Shown in pieces: positions 43,711-54,293 of a stretch of 64,000 bases of DNA. Location of the stretch: assembly GCA_043228905.1 (NCBI GenBank), contig JBHGNT010000012.1:9858001-9922000 (forward strand). Reading direction: 5' to 3'. The DNA is from Azolla caroliniana. Taxonomy: Eukaryota; Polypodiophyta. Below the pieces are notes generated by a model, which did not search any database, had not been told where the DNA came from, and saw only the letters and a list, made by a program, of their open reading frames with translations. The position numbers and the translations under genes were made by a program. Each line of letters starts with the position of its first letter. Position 1 is the first letter of the stretch.

Positions 43711-44763
43711 TCATTGTACTAAATCTAATGTTTTAGTACTACCAAAATGCCCAGCTGTATATGTGTCATGACAGTTTTGTACTACTTGAAGGCGGGAAGA
43801 ACCATTAGGAACATACAAAAGTTCTTTAAAGAAGAGTAATCGATCATGGTATTTGAATTGCCGATAGTCCGTACCTGGTGGTTGCGACTGTGAACACGAC
43901 GCTCGAGAGGGATCAATTTGTGCTAGTATAGCTTGGGCGAAAGCATCTGCCTTCAGATCCACACGTATGATATCGATAACGTGGGAATCCATGGGCATGC
44001 CAAAGACCTGTGTTGCTTGCAGTCCTGCCGGTCCCAAGATTACTTGCTTTTGGTTATCAAAAGCTGGCTCGCCGGGACGTGGTGCTAGGAACGAACGCCG
44101 TGATAATGCATCTGCTTTCCCTTGAAGTTTCCCAGGTCGATATGTAATCTTGAAGTCGAAACGCGTGAGAAAATGGGCCCACCGAGCTTGACATCGATTT
44201 AACACACGAGCGTCTTGAAAATAGGCGAGGTTTTTGTGGTCACTGAATACAGTGACTTGATGAGAAGATCCCTCTAGAAAATGCCTCCATTGCATAAAAG
44301 AGTCCACTATAGCCAATAGCTCTTTATCATGAATTTCGTAGTTGATTTCGGCGGTGTCAAACTTGCGTGAGTGAAAAGCCACAGGATGTAGCTTTTCATC
44401 ATTACCTCGTTGTGATAGAATGCTTCCCAATGCAAAATCCGATGTGCCCGCTTCGATGATGAATGGTTTTTCTGGATCAACGTGAGCTAGAATCGGAGCC
44501 GATGTAAATGCCTGTTTAAGATTCTCAAAAGCCATGTCCGCTTCTTCAGACCAAACGAACGATTGTCCCTTCCTAGTAAGTTGTGTAAGAGGCAAAACGA
44601 GCTTTGAGTAATCCTTTATAAACTTCCGGTAAAAATTGGCAAAGCCTAGAAAGCATTGCACATCCCGCACCAAACGCGGAGTCTGCCATTCTACCACCGT
44701 TTTGACCTTAGCTGGGTCCATGGAGATGCCTTCTAAGGAAATGACATAGTCGAGAAATTCCAC
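43711..44763 (-). pseudogene. pol: TE10 RT connection, RNase H and integrase zinc-finger start
   Basis: Open 350 codons: FLDYVISLEGISMDPAKVKT, FLGFANFYRKFI, then RNase H FIIEAGTSDFALGSILSQ (the first catalytic residue is Glu-Ala-Gly-Thr where D-A-S is usual), EIHDKELLAIVDSFMQWRHF, VFSDHKNLAYF and KADALSRR. Ends in CHDTYTAGHFGSTKTL, the H-H half of the integrase finger. Confidence 0.88.
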
Positions 44764-45552
44764 CTAGTTGCACCCGAAACTACATTTTTCCAGCTTTGCA
44801 TAGAGACCATGTTCTCGAAGTCATTTTAGTACTAACAGTACATGAGAATCATGCTCTTCTTGGGTCTTCGAGTAAACCAGTAGATCATCCAAATAGATGA
44901 TTAGACACACATCTAGGAGATCTCGGAAAATATCATTTGCCATGTGATGGAAGACTGCTAGCGCATTAGTGAGGCCGAACGGCATGACCGTATACTCGAA
45001 GTGCCCATATCTAGTGCGAAACGCGGTCTTCCATTCATCTCCTGGTAGGATCCGTACGAGGTTATAGGCTCCCCGTAAGTCGATCTTCGTGAAGAACCTA
45101 GCACCATTGATCCGTTCTAAAAGACTTGAGATAAGGGGGAGTGCATACCTATTTCGGATTGTAACCTTATTCAAGCCACGGTAATCTACAACGAGCCGAA
45201 GTGAGCCATCCTTTTTCTTGACGAAGAAAATGGGTGCGCCGGCTGGAGATTTCGAATGTCGTATGAAACCATTCTCCAAATTCTCCTCTATATAGGCTCG
45301 AAGGACTTCCAGTTCGGTTGGTGACAAATTGTAGATCGGTCCCCAAGGTGGCTCTTTCCCTGGTTGTAAATCGATGGGGCAATAATATGGTCGATGGTGA
45401 GGAAGCATACTGGCTTGTACTTTATCAAACACATCGGCATAGTGATGATACTTCTCTGGAAGTTGAACGGTGGAATCCTCTTTAGTGGTGCTAGAGGGGT
45501 TTACTGATATTGCAAAGAGGAACATTTCTTCCTTGCATCCTTCCTTACGCAA
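44764..45552 (-). pseudogene. pol: TE10 reverse transcriptase
   Basis: Motifs in order: HHRPYYCPIDLQPG, SKSPAGAPIFFVKKKDGSLR, DYRGLNKVTIRNRYALPLI, GARFFTKIDLRGAYNLVRI, FRTRYGHFEYTVMPFGLTNA, and the catalytic LIIYLDDLLVYSKT. Open to 44821; two in-frame stops between 44823 and 44764 separate it from the connection domain. FGLTNALAVF differs slightly from the usual FGLTNAPATF. Confidence 0.92.
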
Positions 45553-45779
45553 CTGATGTAGTGAAATCGTTGCAATCTCATGAGTAGACCCTCGGGCTTT
45601 TCGATGCCGGATTTCTCTTGTCCGCCAATCTATGTCTGGGTTATGTAATTCGAACCATGGTAATCCTAAGACAATGGGGTGTTCTGGGATGCTAATTATA
45701 TTAAATGATATGACACATGCTAGATTATCTAGGACAACATTAACGGGCTCTGACTCTTATATGATATTTCCTGAGGCAA

Positions 45780-46030
45780 TGGGACGACCATTGACGACTA
45801 CTACAAGGGGAGTTTTCTGAGAGATATCTGATGAGCTTGGGCAAATTTCCTATCCATGAAGCAAGAATTAGCTCCGGAATCTAGAAGTGCTAAGACATGT
45901 ACTGGAGGAGTACTTTTAGTACTAACTGTTACTTGGGCTACGAACACATTGCTAACTTGCTTAGAGGGAATGGAGCCACTAATGGGCTGCACAGATCTAG
46001 GGCTGTCCAACCAAACGGCTCCTATTTTGG
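45780..46030 (-). pseudogene. pol: TE10 protease
   Basis: Open 46010-45801 with VHVLALLDSGANSCFMDRKF: D-S-G-A retropepsin site. The region to the RT (45553-45780) is in shifted frames. Confidence 0.8.
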
Positions 46031-46059
46031 CTGGACTTAGTCATTTAACTCTTCTTCTA

Positions 46060-47257
46060 ACTGACTAAGGACATCAAATTTGTTCGCTAGATTTGGGCTA
46101 TTAGTACTATTAGGACTATCAGATATCCCTACTGAAATAGACTCGGGTTTAGTACAATCAGAACTAGCAACTATTTGGTTTACCTGCCTTCTTGGCCTAT
46201 GGGGACAGTTTACCGCGATATGCCCTGGTCCACCGCAATAAAGACATAGTCGGTTTGCTCGGCGTCATTGCTTTTCTTCTTCCGATAGCGGTCCACGACG
46301 ACGTGTGGCGTCAATTTCCATCGAAGTTGGAGTAATTGCTGGGGGCGCATTATATGACTCCCTCGGAAAAGGTTTCACTACCACTGAGGCATAGGTAGGC
46401 TCTGATCTTTCCCTCGGAATCTAGAATTGTCGTTCCGAACGTCGTTCGAAGAGGCGGTTGTCGCATCTCACCGCACGACTAATTGCTTCTGTTAATGACT
46501 TTGGCTCTTCGGGGAAGGTCAAGAGTAAATCCTTGACATCGTTGCGTAAGCCATAACGGAATTACTCCATCAATGCGTGATCATCCCAAGGGATATCGGC
46601 AGCGAGTAGGCGGAAATCTGCAGCGTATGCGGAAGCTGGACGATCACCTTGGCGTAATCGCCGGATTTTGTTGATTGCAGTCCTTATGCTGTCAGTATCT
46701 CCAAAACAAGCCTTAAACTCACTTATAAATTCTTCAAAACTGTTTAATAATGGAGAATCCTTTTCCAACAATGGAGCAAACCATGCTAACGCTGAGCCAC
46801 TAAGGAGAGTGCCTACTAGTCCCACTCGTGATGCATCGGTGGGATATCGAGAAGGATGCATTTGTATCACTAAACGTACCTGATTCAAAAACCCTCTAAA
46901 CTGTGATCGGGTCCCATCAAATTTTGAAGGAAGACCGATCTTGGGTTCTTTGTGAATCCCTTGAGCGCTTGATCCTTGTTGTTGTAATGATATGATAGTC
47001 GCTTCGACTTGTTGTACACGTAGTGTCAACTCCCCGTGTTGTTGTTGTTTTTCTAGCGCTATTTGTTGAAGATCCCCCAACAAGCGATGATTTTCTTGTT
47101 CTAGTGCTACAAATTTCTCTTTTAAGCACTGGAGCTCCGAGAAAACAGATTGGTATTCCTGAGCGCTAACAGTTTCCATTTTACTAGGGAGGATAAAAGG
47201 ATTAATAAGAAGATAAAAGGAAAAGGAGGAAAGGAAGATCGACCGAAATCGGTTCAA
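46060..47257 (-). pseudogene. gag: TE10 gag with zinc knuckle
   Basis: Open 47257-46562 (231 codons), starting almost at the LTR. Coiled-coil-like N-terminus (ELQCLKEKFVALEQENHRLL), then the retrotrans_gag core LPSKFDGTRSQFRGFLNQ, GTLLSGSALAWFAPLL, FEEFISEFKACFGD, GDRPASAYAADFRLLA. A stop at 46562 interrupts; downstream CLYCGGPGHIAVNC (46194-46253) is a complete CCHC knuckle. Confidence 0.87.
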
Positions 47258-47259
47258 AC

Positions 47260-47680
47260 TGTCAGGAATAGTACTAAGACAGAGAAGGAATTAGTACTAA
47301 AAGAAGTATTAGTACTAAGAGAGGTGAAGAACTCTCGAGAGAAGGAAAGAGTGAGTGAGAGGGAGAGAGAGAGAGAGAGAGAGATGATAAGAAAAGATAT
47401 ATATTATGTGAAGAGAATGTACAGTAGTAGCTAGGAGGCTTAAGACTGGTGTTGAACCGATTTGGTTCGAAATAATGCCTCGTGCCTCCTTTTATAGTGT
47501 TCTAAGGAATACTCCTAAAGTTTCTAGAATGTTCCAGAGAAATCTGGAATATACATCAATTTTCTATAATAAAACATAAATGAAAATAATATTCTACGTA
47601 TTACAATGTATAGTCTAATGGTCAAGAGCTCGACCCATGTAGCATAAGGTCATGGGTTCGAGTCTTGCCATATCATGACA
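47260..47680 (-). repeat. TE10 5' LTR (right copy)
   Basis: 421 bp, close match to the left copy; shorter GA run. The internal sequence next to it (minus strand GTTTGAACCGA) is not the initiator-Met primer site. Confidence 0.92.
47611..47668 (+). promoter_or_regulatory. tRNA-like A box/B box in TE10 right LTR
   Basis: Second copy of the module: A box TAGTCTAATGG at 47611 and B box GGTTCGAGTCT at 47655, again 44 nt apart. This copy has the better B box. Confidence 0.65.
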
Positions 47681-48539
47681 GCATCCCGGACATCACCGTG
47701 CCGTTTCTGGACAACATACCGATCAAAGGATGTCCGGTGGAGGACAAGGATGAGCCTATCGGGCCCGACGGTTGCCGGAGGTTCGTGACGGATCACATCC
47801 ATGACTGCGAGAAGGTGCTACAAAGACTCGAGAGCGCGCGACTCCCCTTCTCCAGAGAAAAATCAGCCTTCGGACAGCCGGTAGTCGGACACTTGTGCGG
47901 GCCCTATGGCCGGAAACCGTCCCCAGAGAAGGTAGAAGCCATCTCCGCGATGAAGAGGATGTCTACGGGTCGGTTACCGAGGTCCACAGATTCTTGGGGG
48001 CGTGCGCGTTCTACCACATCGTTCTACCACATCTGGATTCCGCACTACGCGCATGTCGCGGAGCCGCTCTACAGGCTATTGAAGAAAGGGTGTAGGTTCG
48101 AGTGGAGAACGGAGCACACGGAGTCGGTCTGGAGGATGAAGGAGGTGCTTGCTACGGCACTGGCTCTCCGAAAAGCGGTTTACGACAAAGAAGTCCCCAT
48201 CTGCGTGACGGTCGACACGAGCCCAACCGGGATCGGGTGGGTAATCAGTCAGGAGGACAAGGACGGTGTATGGTTCCGGATCCGGTTCAAGGCGAAGGTA
48301 CTGAGCGAGTGACAGCGAGGATACGCCCAAGTTAAGTGCGAGCTTTGGGGTATCCTTTCGGCAGTCAAGGCCGACAAGGACTATCTGATCGGGACAGAAG
48401 TGATCATCGAGACGGACTGCCTACCGATTCTAGGTATGGTCTCCGGATGCGCGACTCCGAACCTGGCGATGCTCAAGTGGATCGTGTACATCAAGTCCCT
48501 AAACCTGGAGATACGACACATCTCCGGGAAAGATGATAC
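47681..48539 (+). pseudogene. pol: TE8 RT catalytic part and RNase H, cut by TE11
   Basis: Resumes with IPDITVPFLDNIPIKGCPVE; the catalytic F-L-D-D of TE9 is F-L-D-N here, so RT activity would be lost. Then REKSAFGQPVVGHLCGPYGR, RNase H VTVDTSPTGIGWVIS, a stop at 48310, CELWGILSAVKADKD, IIETDCLPILGMV and EIRHISGKDD, where TE11 enters at 48540. A small duplication of CTACCACATC with a frame change occurs near 47960-48030. Confidence 0.88.
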
Positions 48540-48782
48540 TGTGGTGGTCACATGGACCACACCTAGATTAGGCCCCTACCAAGCCCCATGCACCACACAT
48601 AGACCACACCCAAATTAGGCCCCTACCAAGCCTCATGCACCACACCCAAACTAGGCCCCCACCAAGCCCCATAATTAGTAGAGCTAATTGGAGCGGGAGA
48701 ACACCCTCCACGCTAAGAGAGAGTCTATAAAATGTAACGTGAGACATAATGAAACAGAGGCTATTCTTGAGAGCATTTCACA
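48540..48782 (+). repeat. TE11 5' LTR
   Basis: 243 bp, TGTGGTGG to TTTCACA. Upstream half consists of three imperfect repeats around CACACC-TAGGCCCC-ACCAAGCC. TATA box TATAAAATG at 48726. The sequence after it (TCTTGGTGGAGAAGACGGG) holds the position of a primer site; the tRNA is not identified. Confidence 0.95.
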
Positions 48783-48842
48783 TCTTGGTGGAGAAGACGG
48801 GCCAAGCCACCCCAACTCACGACCCCAACAACGCCCGCCACG

Positions 48843-49778
48843 ATGCAACACAACAACAACGACGGCAACGCAAACTCGATGAATCCGGAATTCCTACAAC
48901 ACAATCAAGGACACCAGCCCACATCGCCAATCGACCAACTGGTTCAAGCTCTGTCCAACATCATTTTACAAGTTAACCATACTAACCAAGCCATGTTGTC
49001 CTTTCTTTCAGCACGATCCGAGCCACAACAAAATCTCCCGGACTCTCGAGTTCGCCCAAAACCGTTCTCCGGCCTACCATCGGAAGACATCCTCTCTTGG
49101 CTGGATCATTTCGAAATGGTGGCCAGTTACCACCAGTGGCCACACCCTCGGAAGGCAATGGAGATGAAGACACTCCTCGAGAATATCGCGGCAACATGGC
49201 TTGTACAACAACCCGAAGAGACACGCAATGACTGGGATCTGTTACGGGCAGCCATGATTCGGAATTTTGCTCATCAAGACTCCCGCCAGACGTCCCTACA
49301 ACAACTTGAGTCAATTACCCAACAACCACGCGAACCCATCACCCAGTTCGCGGTTCGTTTTGTGCAGATCCTACGCCGGGCTGACGCCAACATGTCGGAG
49401 GACATGAAGTTGTTTTTTTTCTGGCCGCGTATACGACATGACTTCCGCCGCCGTGTACGCGATCAAGGCCCGACGACACTACACGAAGCCATCCTCACTG
49501 CCCAACGCATCGAAGCTGCAGACGCGCACGACATGCACACACCAGGTAATCTCAGTCATGATCATACAAACACTATACCAGCCGTCACTCCCATGGACAT
49601 CGACATCCAGAACGCGCAATTACGTGCCAAGCGTGCATTGCCCGAACGAGACAGCCAGGGACGCCCCAAATGTTTCTACTGCAACAACTATGGCCACATT
49701 CGGCGTCACTGCCGAAAGTGGCAGAATCACCAACAGAAGCAGAACGTCCAATTGGCTGACGCTGCCTCCCTCTCTTAG
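48843..49778 (+). CDS. gag: TE11 gypsy gag, intact
   Basis: 311 codons, uninterrupted. Asn-rich N-terminus, then the retrotrans_gag domain (about residues 60-215): FSGLPSEDILSWLDHFEMVA, IAATWLVQQPEETRNDWDLL, QQPREPITQFAVRFVQILRR. Zinc knuckle CFYCNNYGHIRRHC near residue 277. The stop lies just before pol, which is in another frame. Packages element RNA in particles; the most likely functional gag on the plus strand. Confidence 0.93.
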   Translation: MQHNNNDGNANSMNPEFLQHNQGHQPTSPIDQLVQALSNIILQVNHTNQAMLSFLSARSEPQQNLPDSRVRPKPFSGLPSEDILSWLDHFEMVASYHQWPHPRKAMEMKTLLENIAATWLVQQPEETRNDWDLLRAAMIRNFAHQDSRQTSLQQLESITQQPREPITQFAVRFVQILRRADANMSEDMKLFFFWPRIRHDFRRRVRDQGPTTLHEAILTAQRIEAADAHDMHTPGNLSHDHTNTIPAVTPMDIDIQNAQLRAKRALPERDSQGRPKCFYCNNYGHIRRHCRKWQNHQQKQNVQLADAASLS

Positions 49779-49792
49779 CTCCCGGAAAACTA

Positions 49793-51856
49793 ATGCGCGG
49801 GGTGCCGCAGGGAGAGCTACCCCCGCACGTCCACGTCTCCATGTCCTCAACTTCTCCCGTTTCTCCCACGATCGAGCCGCCCCCGCACGTCCACGCCTCC
49901 ACTTCATCAACTTCGCCCGTTTGTACCACAATCGCCCGCCTCCAGCACACGACCCAAGAAGTTCTCCTCGACTCCGGCAGCAACATCTCTTCCATCAGCG
50001 CAGATTTAGTCACCCAATTACAACTTCCCACGAGCCACGCACCGCCCATTAAAATCCTCTTCAGCGACCAACAACGGGTGTACCACTCACATACGCAAGT
50101 CAGGTGCATGCTCACCATTAGTTCCGCCCAGATCCACCATCGTTTCTACGTCCTCCCACGCCAGTTGTTCCCAATCACCTTGGGATGTGATTGGTTCCTC
50201 CATAGTCGAGCCTGTCTCGATTTCTCCGCACAACAGCTCATCCTCCCAAATCACATTCCGATCGCGCTCTTCACTACTCCGCGGGATACCACCCACATCA
50301 GCAACACACAGTACCTGATATCACCGGCGGAGCGCATCAACGACATCAGACGGCTCCTCGCCACCTTTCCCTCGTTGTCTACACCACCTGTAAAACCTCC
50401 CTCGGTCCGTTTTCCGATTCACCACACGATTCCTACAGGCAACGCCCACCCCATCAACGCAGCTCCCCGACGTCGCTCGCCTCTCGACCACGAGCGCATC
50501 GACAACGCCGTCAAAACTATGCTCCAACAAGGGATTATCACACCTTCCAAGAGCGAGTGGATCTCGGAGCCACACATGGTAAAGAAAGGGGATTGTTCTT
50601 ACCGCTTTTGTGTCGACTTCCGACAACTGAACCATGTCACCACCCATGACCGATACCCTCTCCCTCGTATCGATGACCTCCTCGACCAGCTTGGCAAATC
50701 AAAGTACTTCACCTCCCTCGATCTAGCCTCGGGATATTGGCAGATCCCGATGAATCCTCACGATGCCCACAAAACTGCATTCCGCACTAGGAAAGGCATT
50801 TTTCAATTCACACAGATGCCCTTTGGCCTATCTGATGCAGGGAGCACATTCCAGCGAATGGCTAATGCCATCTTCGATGATCTCATCACCCGCCGTGTCG
50901 TCATCGTCTATCTAGACGATATTCTGGTACATACAAGCACTTGGGCAGAACACCTTCAAGTCCTTCGGGAGGTCCTAACTTGTGTTCAACGCTATCGATT
51001 GCAACTGCAATGGAAGAAGTGCCGATGGGGTAGTACGTGCCTCCGCTTCCTTGGGTACATCATCTCCTCCGACGGAATACAAATGGACCCGAAGAAGACA
51101 GAAGCAGTCCAAAAATTCCCACGCCCCACCACAGTCAAGCAGCTTCAACGCTTCCTCAGCCTCCTCACGTTCTCTCTTCGTTTCATCCCACGGCTAGCCG
51201 ACCTGTCAGCCCCACTACGCGCGCTCCTACAAAAAGACGCACCCTTCCTGTGGACCGAAGCCTGCGAATCCAGCTTCCTGCAGCTCAAGAGAACACTCCA
51301 AGCCTCTGACCTCCTGGCCCACCCTGATTTCATGAAGCCTTTCCATCTGCAGACGGATGCCTCCAATGTCGGCCTTGGTGCGGTCCTGCTCCAATCCGAC
51401 GACAACGACCAACTCCGCCCGATTGCCTACATCAGTCGGTCACTTACCAAAGCCGAACAAAATTACTCGACAACTGAAAAAGAGTTCCTTGCCATCGTCT
51501 GGGCATTCCATCGTTTCCACCCATACCTTCACGGATCAAATACATCAGTCGAAACCGACCATCAGCCATTGCTCTCCCTCATAAAGAAGGCTCATCCACC
51601 CGGCCGCTTACTTCGTTGGGTTTTGGCGCTACAGGATTACACATTCACTCTGCGCTATCGCCATGGTCCACAAAACATCGTCGCCGATGGATTATCCCGC
51701 ATATCCTTTCAGGCGAACCAGATCACCTCCAACACAATCGATTTCCCCATATCCTCGTCCCAAATGGCCAACATGCAACAACACGACAACAAATCCAAGA
51801 TATCTGCCACCGCCTACGAGCTGAACCGACATCATCCCTCACCAAGCAATTCATGA
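49793..51856 (+). CDS. pol: TE11 gypsy pol: protease, RT, RNase H
   Basis: 687 codons. Protease EVLLDSGSNISSISADLV (about residues 57-75), then a spacer and the RT (about 235-420): SKSEWISEPHMVKKGDCSYR, DYR-type motif FCVDFRQLNHVTTHDRYPLP, SLDLASGYWQIPM, FTQMPFGLSDAGSTFQ, catalytic VIVYLDDILVHTS. RNase H (about 500-640): HLQTDASNVGLGAVLL, EKEFLAIVWAFHRFHPYLHG, VETDHQPLLSL, NIVADGLSR. It ends early because of a one-base frameshift near 51780-51800. The first ATG is 14 nt after the gag stop, so expression may use re-initiation or frameshifting (inference). Confidence 0.93.
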   Translation: MRGVPQGELPPHVHVSMSSTSPVSPTIEPPPHVHASTSSTSPVCTTIARLQHTTQEVLLDSGSNISSISADLVTQLQLPTSHAPPIKILFSDQQRVYHSHTQVRCMLTISSAQIHHRFYVLPRQLFPITLGCDWFLHSRACLDFSAQQLILPNHIPIALFTTPRDTTHISNTQYLISPAERINDIRRLLATFPSLSTPPVKPPSVRFPIHHTIPTGNAHPINAAPRRRSPLDHERIDNAVKTMLQQGIITPSKSEWISEPHMVKKGDCSYRFCVDFRQLNHVTTHDRYPLPRIDDLLDQLGKSKYFTSLDLASGYWQIPMNPHDAHKTAFRTRKGIFQFTQMPFGLSDAGSTFQRMANAIFDDLITRRVVIVYLDDILVHTSTWAEHLQVLREVLTCVQRYRLQLQWKKCRWGSTCLRFLGYIISSDGIQMDPKKTEAVQKFPRPTTVKQLQRFLSLLTFSLRFIPRLADLSAPLRALLQKDAPFLWTEACESSFLQLKRTLQASDLLAHPDFMKPFHLQTDASNVGLGAVLLQSDDNDQLRPIAYISRSLTKAEQNYSTTEKEFLAIVWAFHRFHPYLHGSNTSVETDHQPLLSLIKKAHPPGRLLRWVLALQDYTFTLRYRHGPQNIVADGLSRISFQANQITSNTIDFPISSSQMANMQQHDNKSKISATAYELNRHHPSPSNS

Positions 51857-53076
51857 TCCAGGATAATGTCCTACTTTTTTGTCAAGTAGGCAAAGAACCC
51901 CGAGTCTACGTGCCTGAGCAACTACGCCAGTCTTACCTTCGTTTCTTCCACGATCACCCGTTGTCCGGCCACTTGGGTTTTCATAAGGTGCTCGACAAAA
52001 TTCGTCGCAAATTCTATTGGCCTGGGCTACGCCACGAGGTCGCCTCCTACATCAAAGCATGCAACTTATGTCAGGCCATCAAATCACCTCAAGTGGCTCA
52101 AGACCTCTTACATCCGATACAAGTTCAAGCTCCATTTGAAATCGTCGGATGGGACATTATGGGCCCCTTTCCCGAGTCACAAGGAGGGAACAAATTCATC
52201 CTCGTCATCACCGAGTACTTGACGCGTTGGGCTGAGACGGCCGCTATCCCAGATGCAAAGGCTATGACCATCGCCTCCAAACTATTGGAGAAAATCATCT
52301 TCCCCCACGGTTGCCCACTCCAAATCTTGTCCGATCGAGGACCCCAGTTCAACGGTGAGCTCCTACGCCTCGTTTCAACACAACTAGGAATCCAACAGTT
52401 ATTCACGTCACCCTACCATCCGCAAACGAATGGGTTGACGGAGCGCCTCAATCGAACCTTAAAACAACAAATCTCAGCCTACATCGATCCGCTGCACTCA
52501 ACCTGGGACCGAATCTTGCCCTTCGTTACGCATGCCTACAACACAACTGTGCAAGCCTCTACCCGCATTAGCCCATTTCGGGCCCTTTACGGAAGGGACC
52601 CGCGCTTACCCCCAGAAGTGGCAGTCCCGCAACCAACCACACGACTCCACGCTGACGCAGTGTCTTGGTGGTCCCACCTACAACAACTCCAGCCCCTCCT
52701 CCGCAAAGCCATCACGAGCAACCTGCACCAGGCACAACTACGCCAAAAAAGACAACACGATATAGGCCATGTCGACCATCAATACCACGTCGGTGACAAA
52801 GTCCTCATCTACTTCCCCATCCGTCGTCGCGGTCTCAGCGAATCGCTCATGCACCGATGGATCGGTCCCTTCGAAGTTCAAAAGCAGATACACGACACTA
52901 CATACCTGCTCCGCCACGCCTCCAACAACCGCTCTACCTTTGCTCACCAGTCTCGCATGAAGCCCTTCCATCAACTACCACCGCCCCCGCCCACACTCAT
53001 GCCTACGCCCACGCCCGTGTCATCCCCCCGTCTGGAACCGTCGTCCACGCCTCGTCGCGCTTCGACTGCACAGTAA
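51790..53076 (+). CDS. pol: TE11 gypsy pol: integrase
   Basis: Continuation of pol in the next frame (open 51616-53076). Zinc finger HDHPLSGHLGFHKVLDKI and CNLCQAIK; core GWDIMGPFPESQGG (D), QILSDRGPQFNGEL (D) and YHPQTNGLTERLNRTLKQQ (E). After the core, ISPFRALYGRDPRLP and the GPF module HRWIGPFEVQKQI. A Pro-rich tail ends at 53076. All catalytic residues are present; only the upstream frameshift separates it from the rest of pol. Confidence 0.93.
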   Translation, partial: QIQDICHRLRAEPTSSLTKQFMIQDNVLLFCQVGKEPRVYVPEQLRQSYLRFFHDHPLSGHLGFHKVLDKIRRKFYWPGLRHEVASYIKACNLCQAIKSPQVAQDLLHPIQVQAPFEIVGWDIMGPFPESQGGNKFILVITEYLTRWAETAAIPDAKAMTIASKLLEKIIFPHGCPLQILSDRGPQFNGELLRLVSTQLGIQQLFTSPYHPQTNGLTERLNRTLKQQISAYIDPLHSTWDRILPFVTHAYNTTVQASTRISPFRALYGRDPRLPPEVAVPQPTTRLHADAVSWWSHLQQLQPLLRKAITSNLHQAQLRQKRQHDIGHVDHQYHVGDKVLIYFPIRRRGLSESLMHRWIGPFEVQKQIHDTTYLLRHASNNRSTFAHQSRMKPFHQLPPPPPTLMPTPTPVSSPRLEPSSTPRRASTAQ

Positions 53077-53097
53077 CTTTTTTTTACAAGGGGGAAT

Positions 53098-53340
53098 TGT
53101 GGTGGTCACATGGACCACACCTAGATTAGGCCCCTACCAAGCCCCATGCACCACACATAGACCACACCCAAATTAGGCCCCTACCAAGCCTCATGCACCA
53201 CACCCAAACTAGGCCCCCACCAAGCCCCATAATTAGTAGAGCTAATTGGAGCGGGAGAACACCCTCCACGCTAAGAGAGAGTCTATAAAATGTAACGTGA
53301 GACATAATGAAACGGAGGCTATTCTTGAGAGCATTTCACA
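53098..53340 (+). repeat. TE11 3' LTR
   Basis: 243 bp preceded by CAAGGGGGAAT (polypurine tract). Differs from the 5' LTR at one base (CGGAGG for CAGAGG near the end). Confidence 0.96.
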
Positions 53341-54293
53341 ATACCATGGCCGATATGCTTTCGAGGGCGCGTTTCAGTGACGAGGACGACATGGTTTCGG
53401 ATAACGAGGAAGTCGGCGAAGATTTCTTCGGGTCAGCCAACATAACAACAAGAAAGGGGAGCACTCCAGAGTTTAACAAATTCGACGAGAGCAAGTACGA
53501 CGGGGAGTGGCTCCAGATCGGCAAGTTCCTGAAGACAATGACATTAGACGCAACATGGACGAAGGAAGAGGCCAACCGGATTCGGAAGAAAGCGTACCGA
53601 TTCTTTGTACGCGACGGGAGCATATGGAAGCACCCAAAGAAGAGAGACGGCATCCCACTCTGAGTGGTGGCGAAGGAAGAGGAACAGGAAGACTTGCTGA
53701 CGGCGTACCACGAGAGTCCCTGAGCCGGACACCGCGGGATGTGGGCCACATTCGAGAAGCTAAAGGGGAAGTACTGGTGGCCGAGACTATACCAGGACGT
53801 GCATCAGTTCGTGACGACTTGCGAAAGCTGTCAAGTGCATTCCATAGTCCGACATTGGGACGAGCTCCACCCGACCTACCCTTCGACCATCCACTTCAAA
53901 TGGATGGTGGATCTGGTGACGATGCCGATGGGGGTAGGGCAGATGCGGTATCTGGTGCTGGCTCGGGAGGACTTGACGAACCAGGTGGAAGGCCGAGTGT
54001 TGCAGAGCAAAACGACCGCGGCCGTGTGGCGATTTCTGATCGAAGAAGTGGTATGTCGGTACTGGTGCGTAGGGAAGATCGTGGCCGACCGCGGGGAATT
54101 GGACGCGCAAGAGGCGGAAGAGCTATTTGGACAGCTACGAATTAAACTCTCGTTCACCACAGCGTACAATCCGGAGGCCAACGGGAAGGTGGAGCATGGA
54201 CATGGGCCGATCGTCAAAGCGTTAGTACGGGCATGTGGAGGCCAAGTCGGGAACTGGCTGCGGCTCCTACCCTACGCGTTGTGGGCGGATTGA
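53341..54293 (+). pseudogene. pol: TE8 RNase H end and integrase core
   Basis: MADMLSRARF resumes at 53345, then FNKFDESKYDGEWLQIGKFL. Stops at 53662 and 53721 lie before the integrase finger H-(GH)-CESCQ (53700-53830). Core: FKWMVDLVTMPMG (D), KIVADRGELDAQEAEELF (D), YNPEANGKVEHGHGPIVKAL (E). Open 53739-54293 with complete D, D, E. Confidence 0.87.

Larger units (their letters stand above)
42096..47680 (-). mobile_element. TE10, chromovirus-type Ty3/gypsy on minus strand
   Basis: LTRs 42096-42524 and 47260-47680; plus-strand ends TGTCAGG and ATGACA. TSD GCATA/GCATC with one mismatch. Gag, protease, RT, RNase H, integrase and chromodomain read right to left. Several stops and a lost integrase catalytic Asp show it is dead. 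It interrupts the TE8 RT. Confidence 0.93.
48540..53340 (+). mobile_element. TE11, Ty3/gypsy element, youngest insertion
   Basis: 4801 bp, short LTRs (243 bp) differing at one base, perfect 4-bp TSD ATAC (48536-48539 and 53341-53344). Complete gag; pol complete except one frameshift between RNase H and integrase. Catalytic residues of protease, RT, RNase H and integrase are all present. Not closely related to TE8; no chromodomain seen. Confidence 0.95.

Noticed and set aside
48540-53340. TE11 as a solo-LTR pair or processed gene
   Set aside because: It has two matching LTRs, complete gag and pol domains and a TSD, so it is a full retrotransposon.
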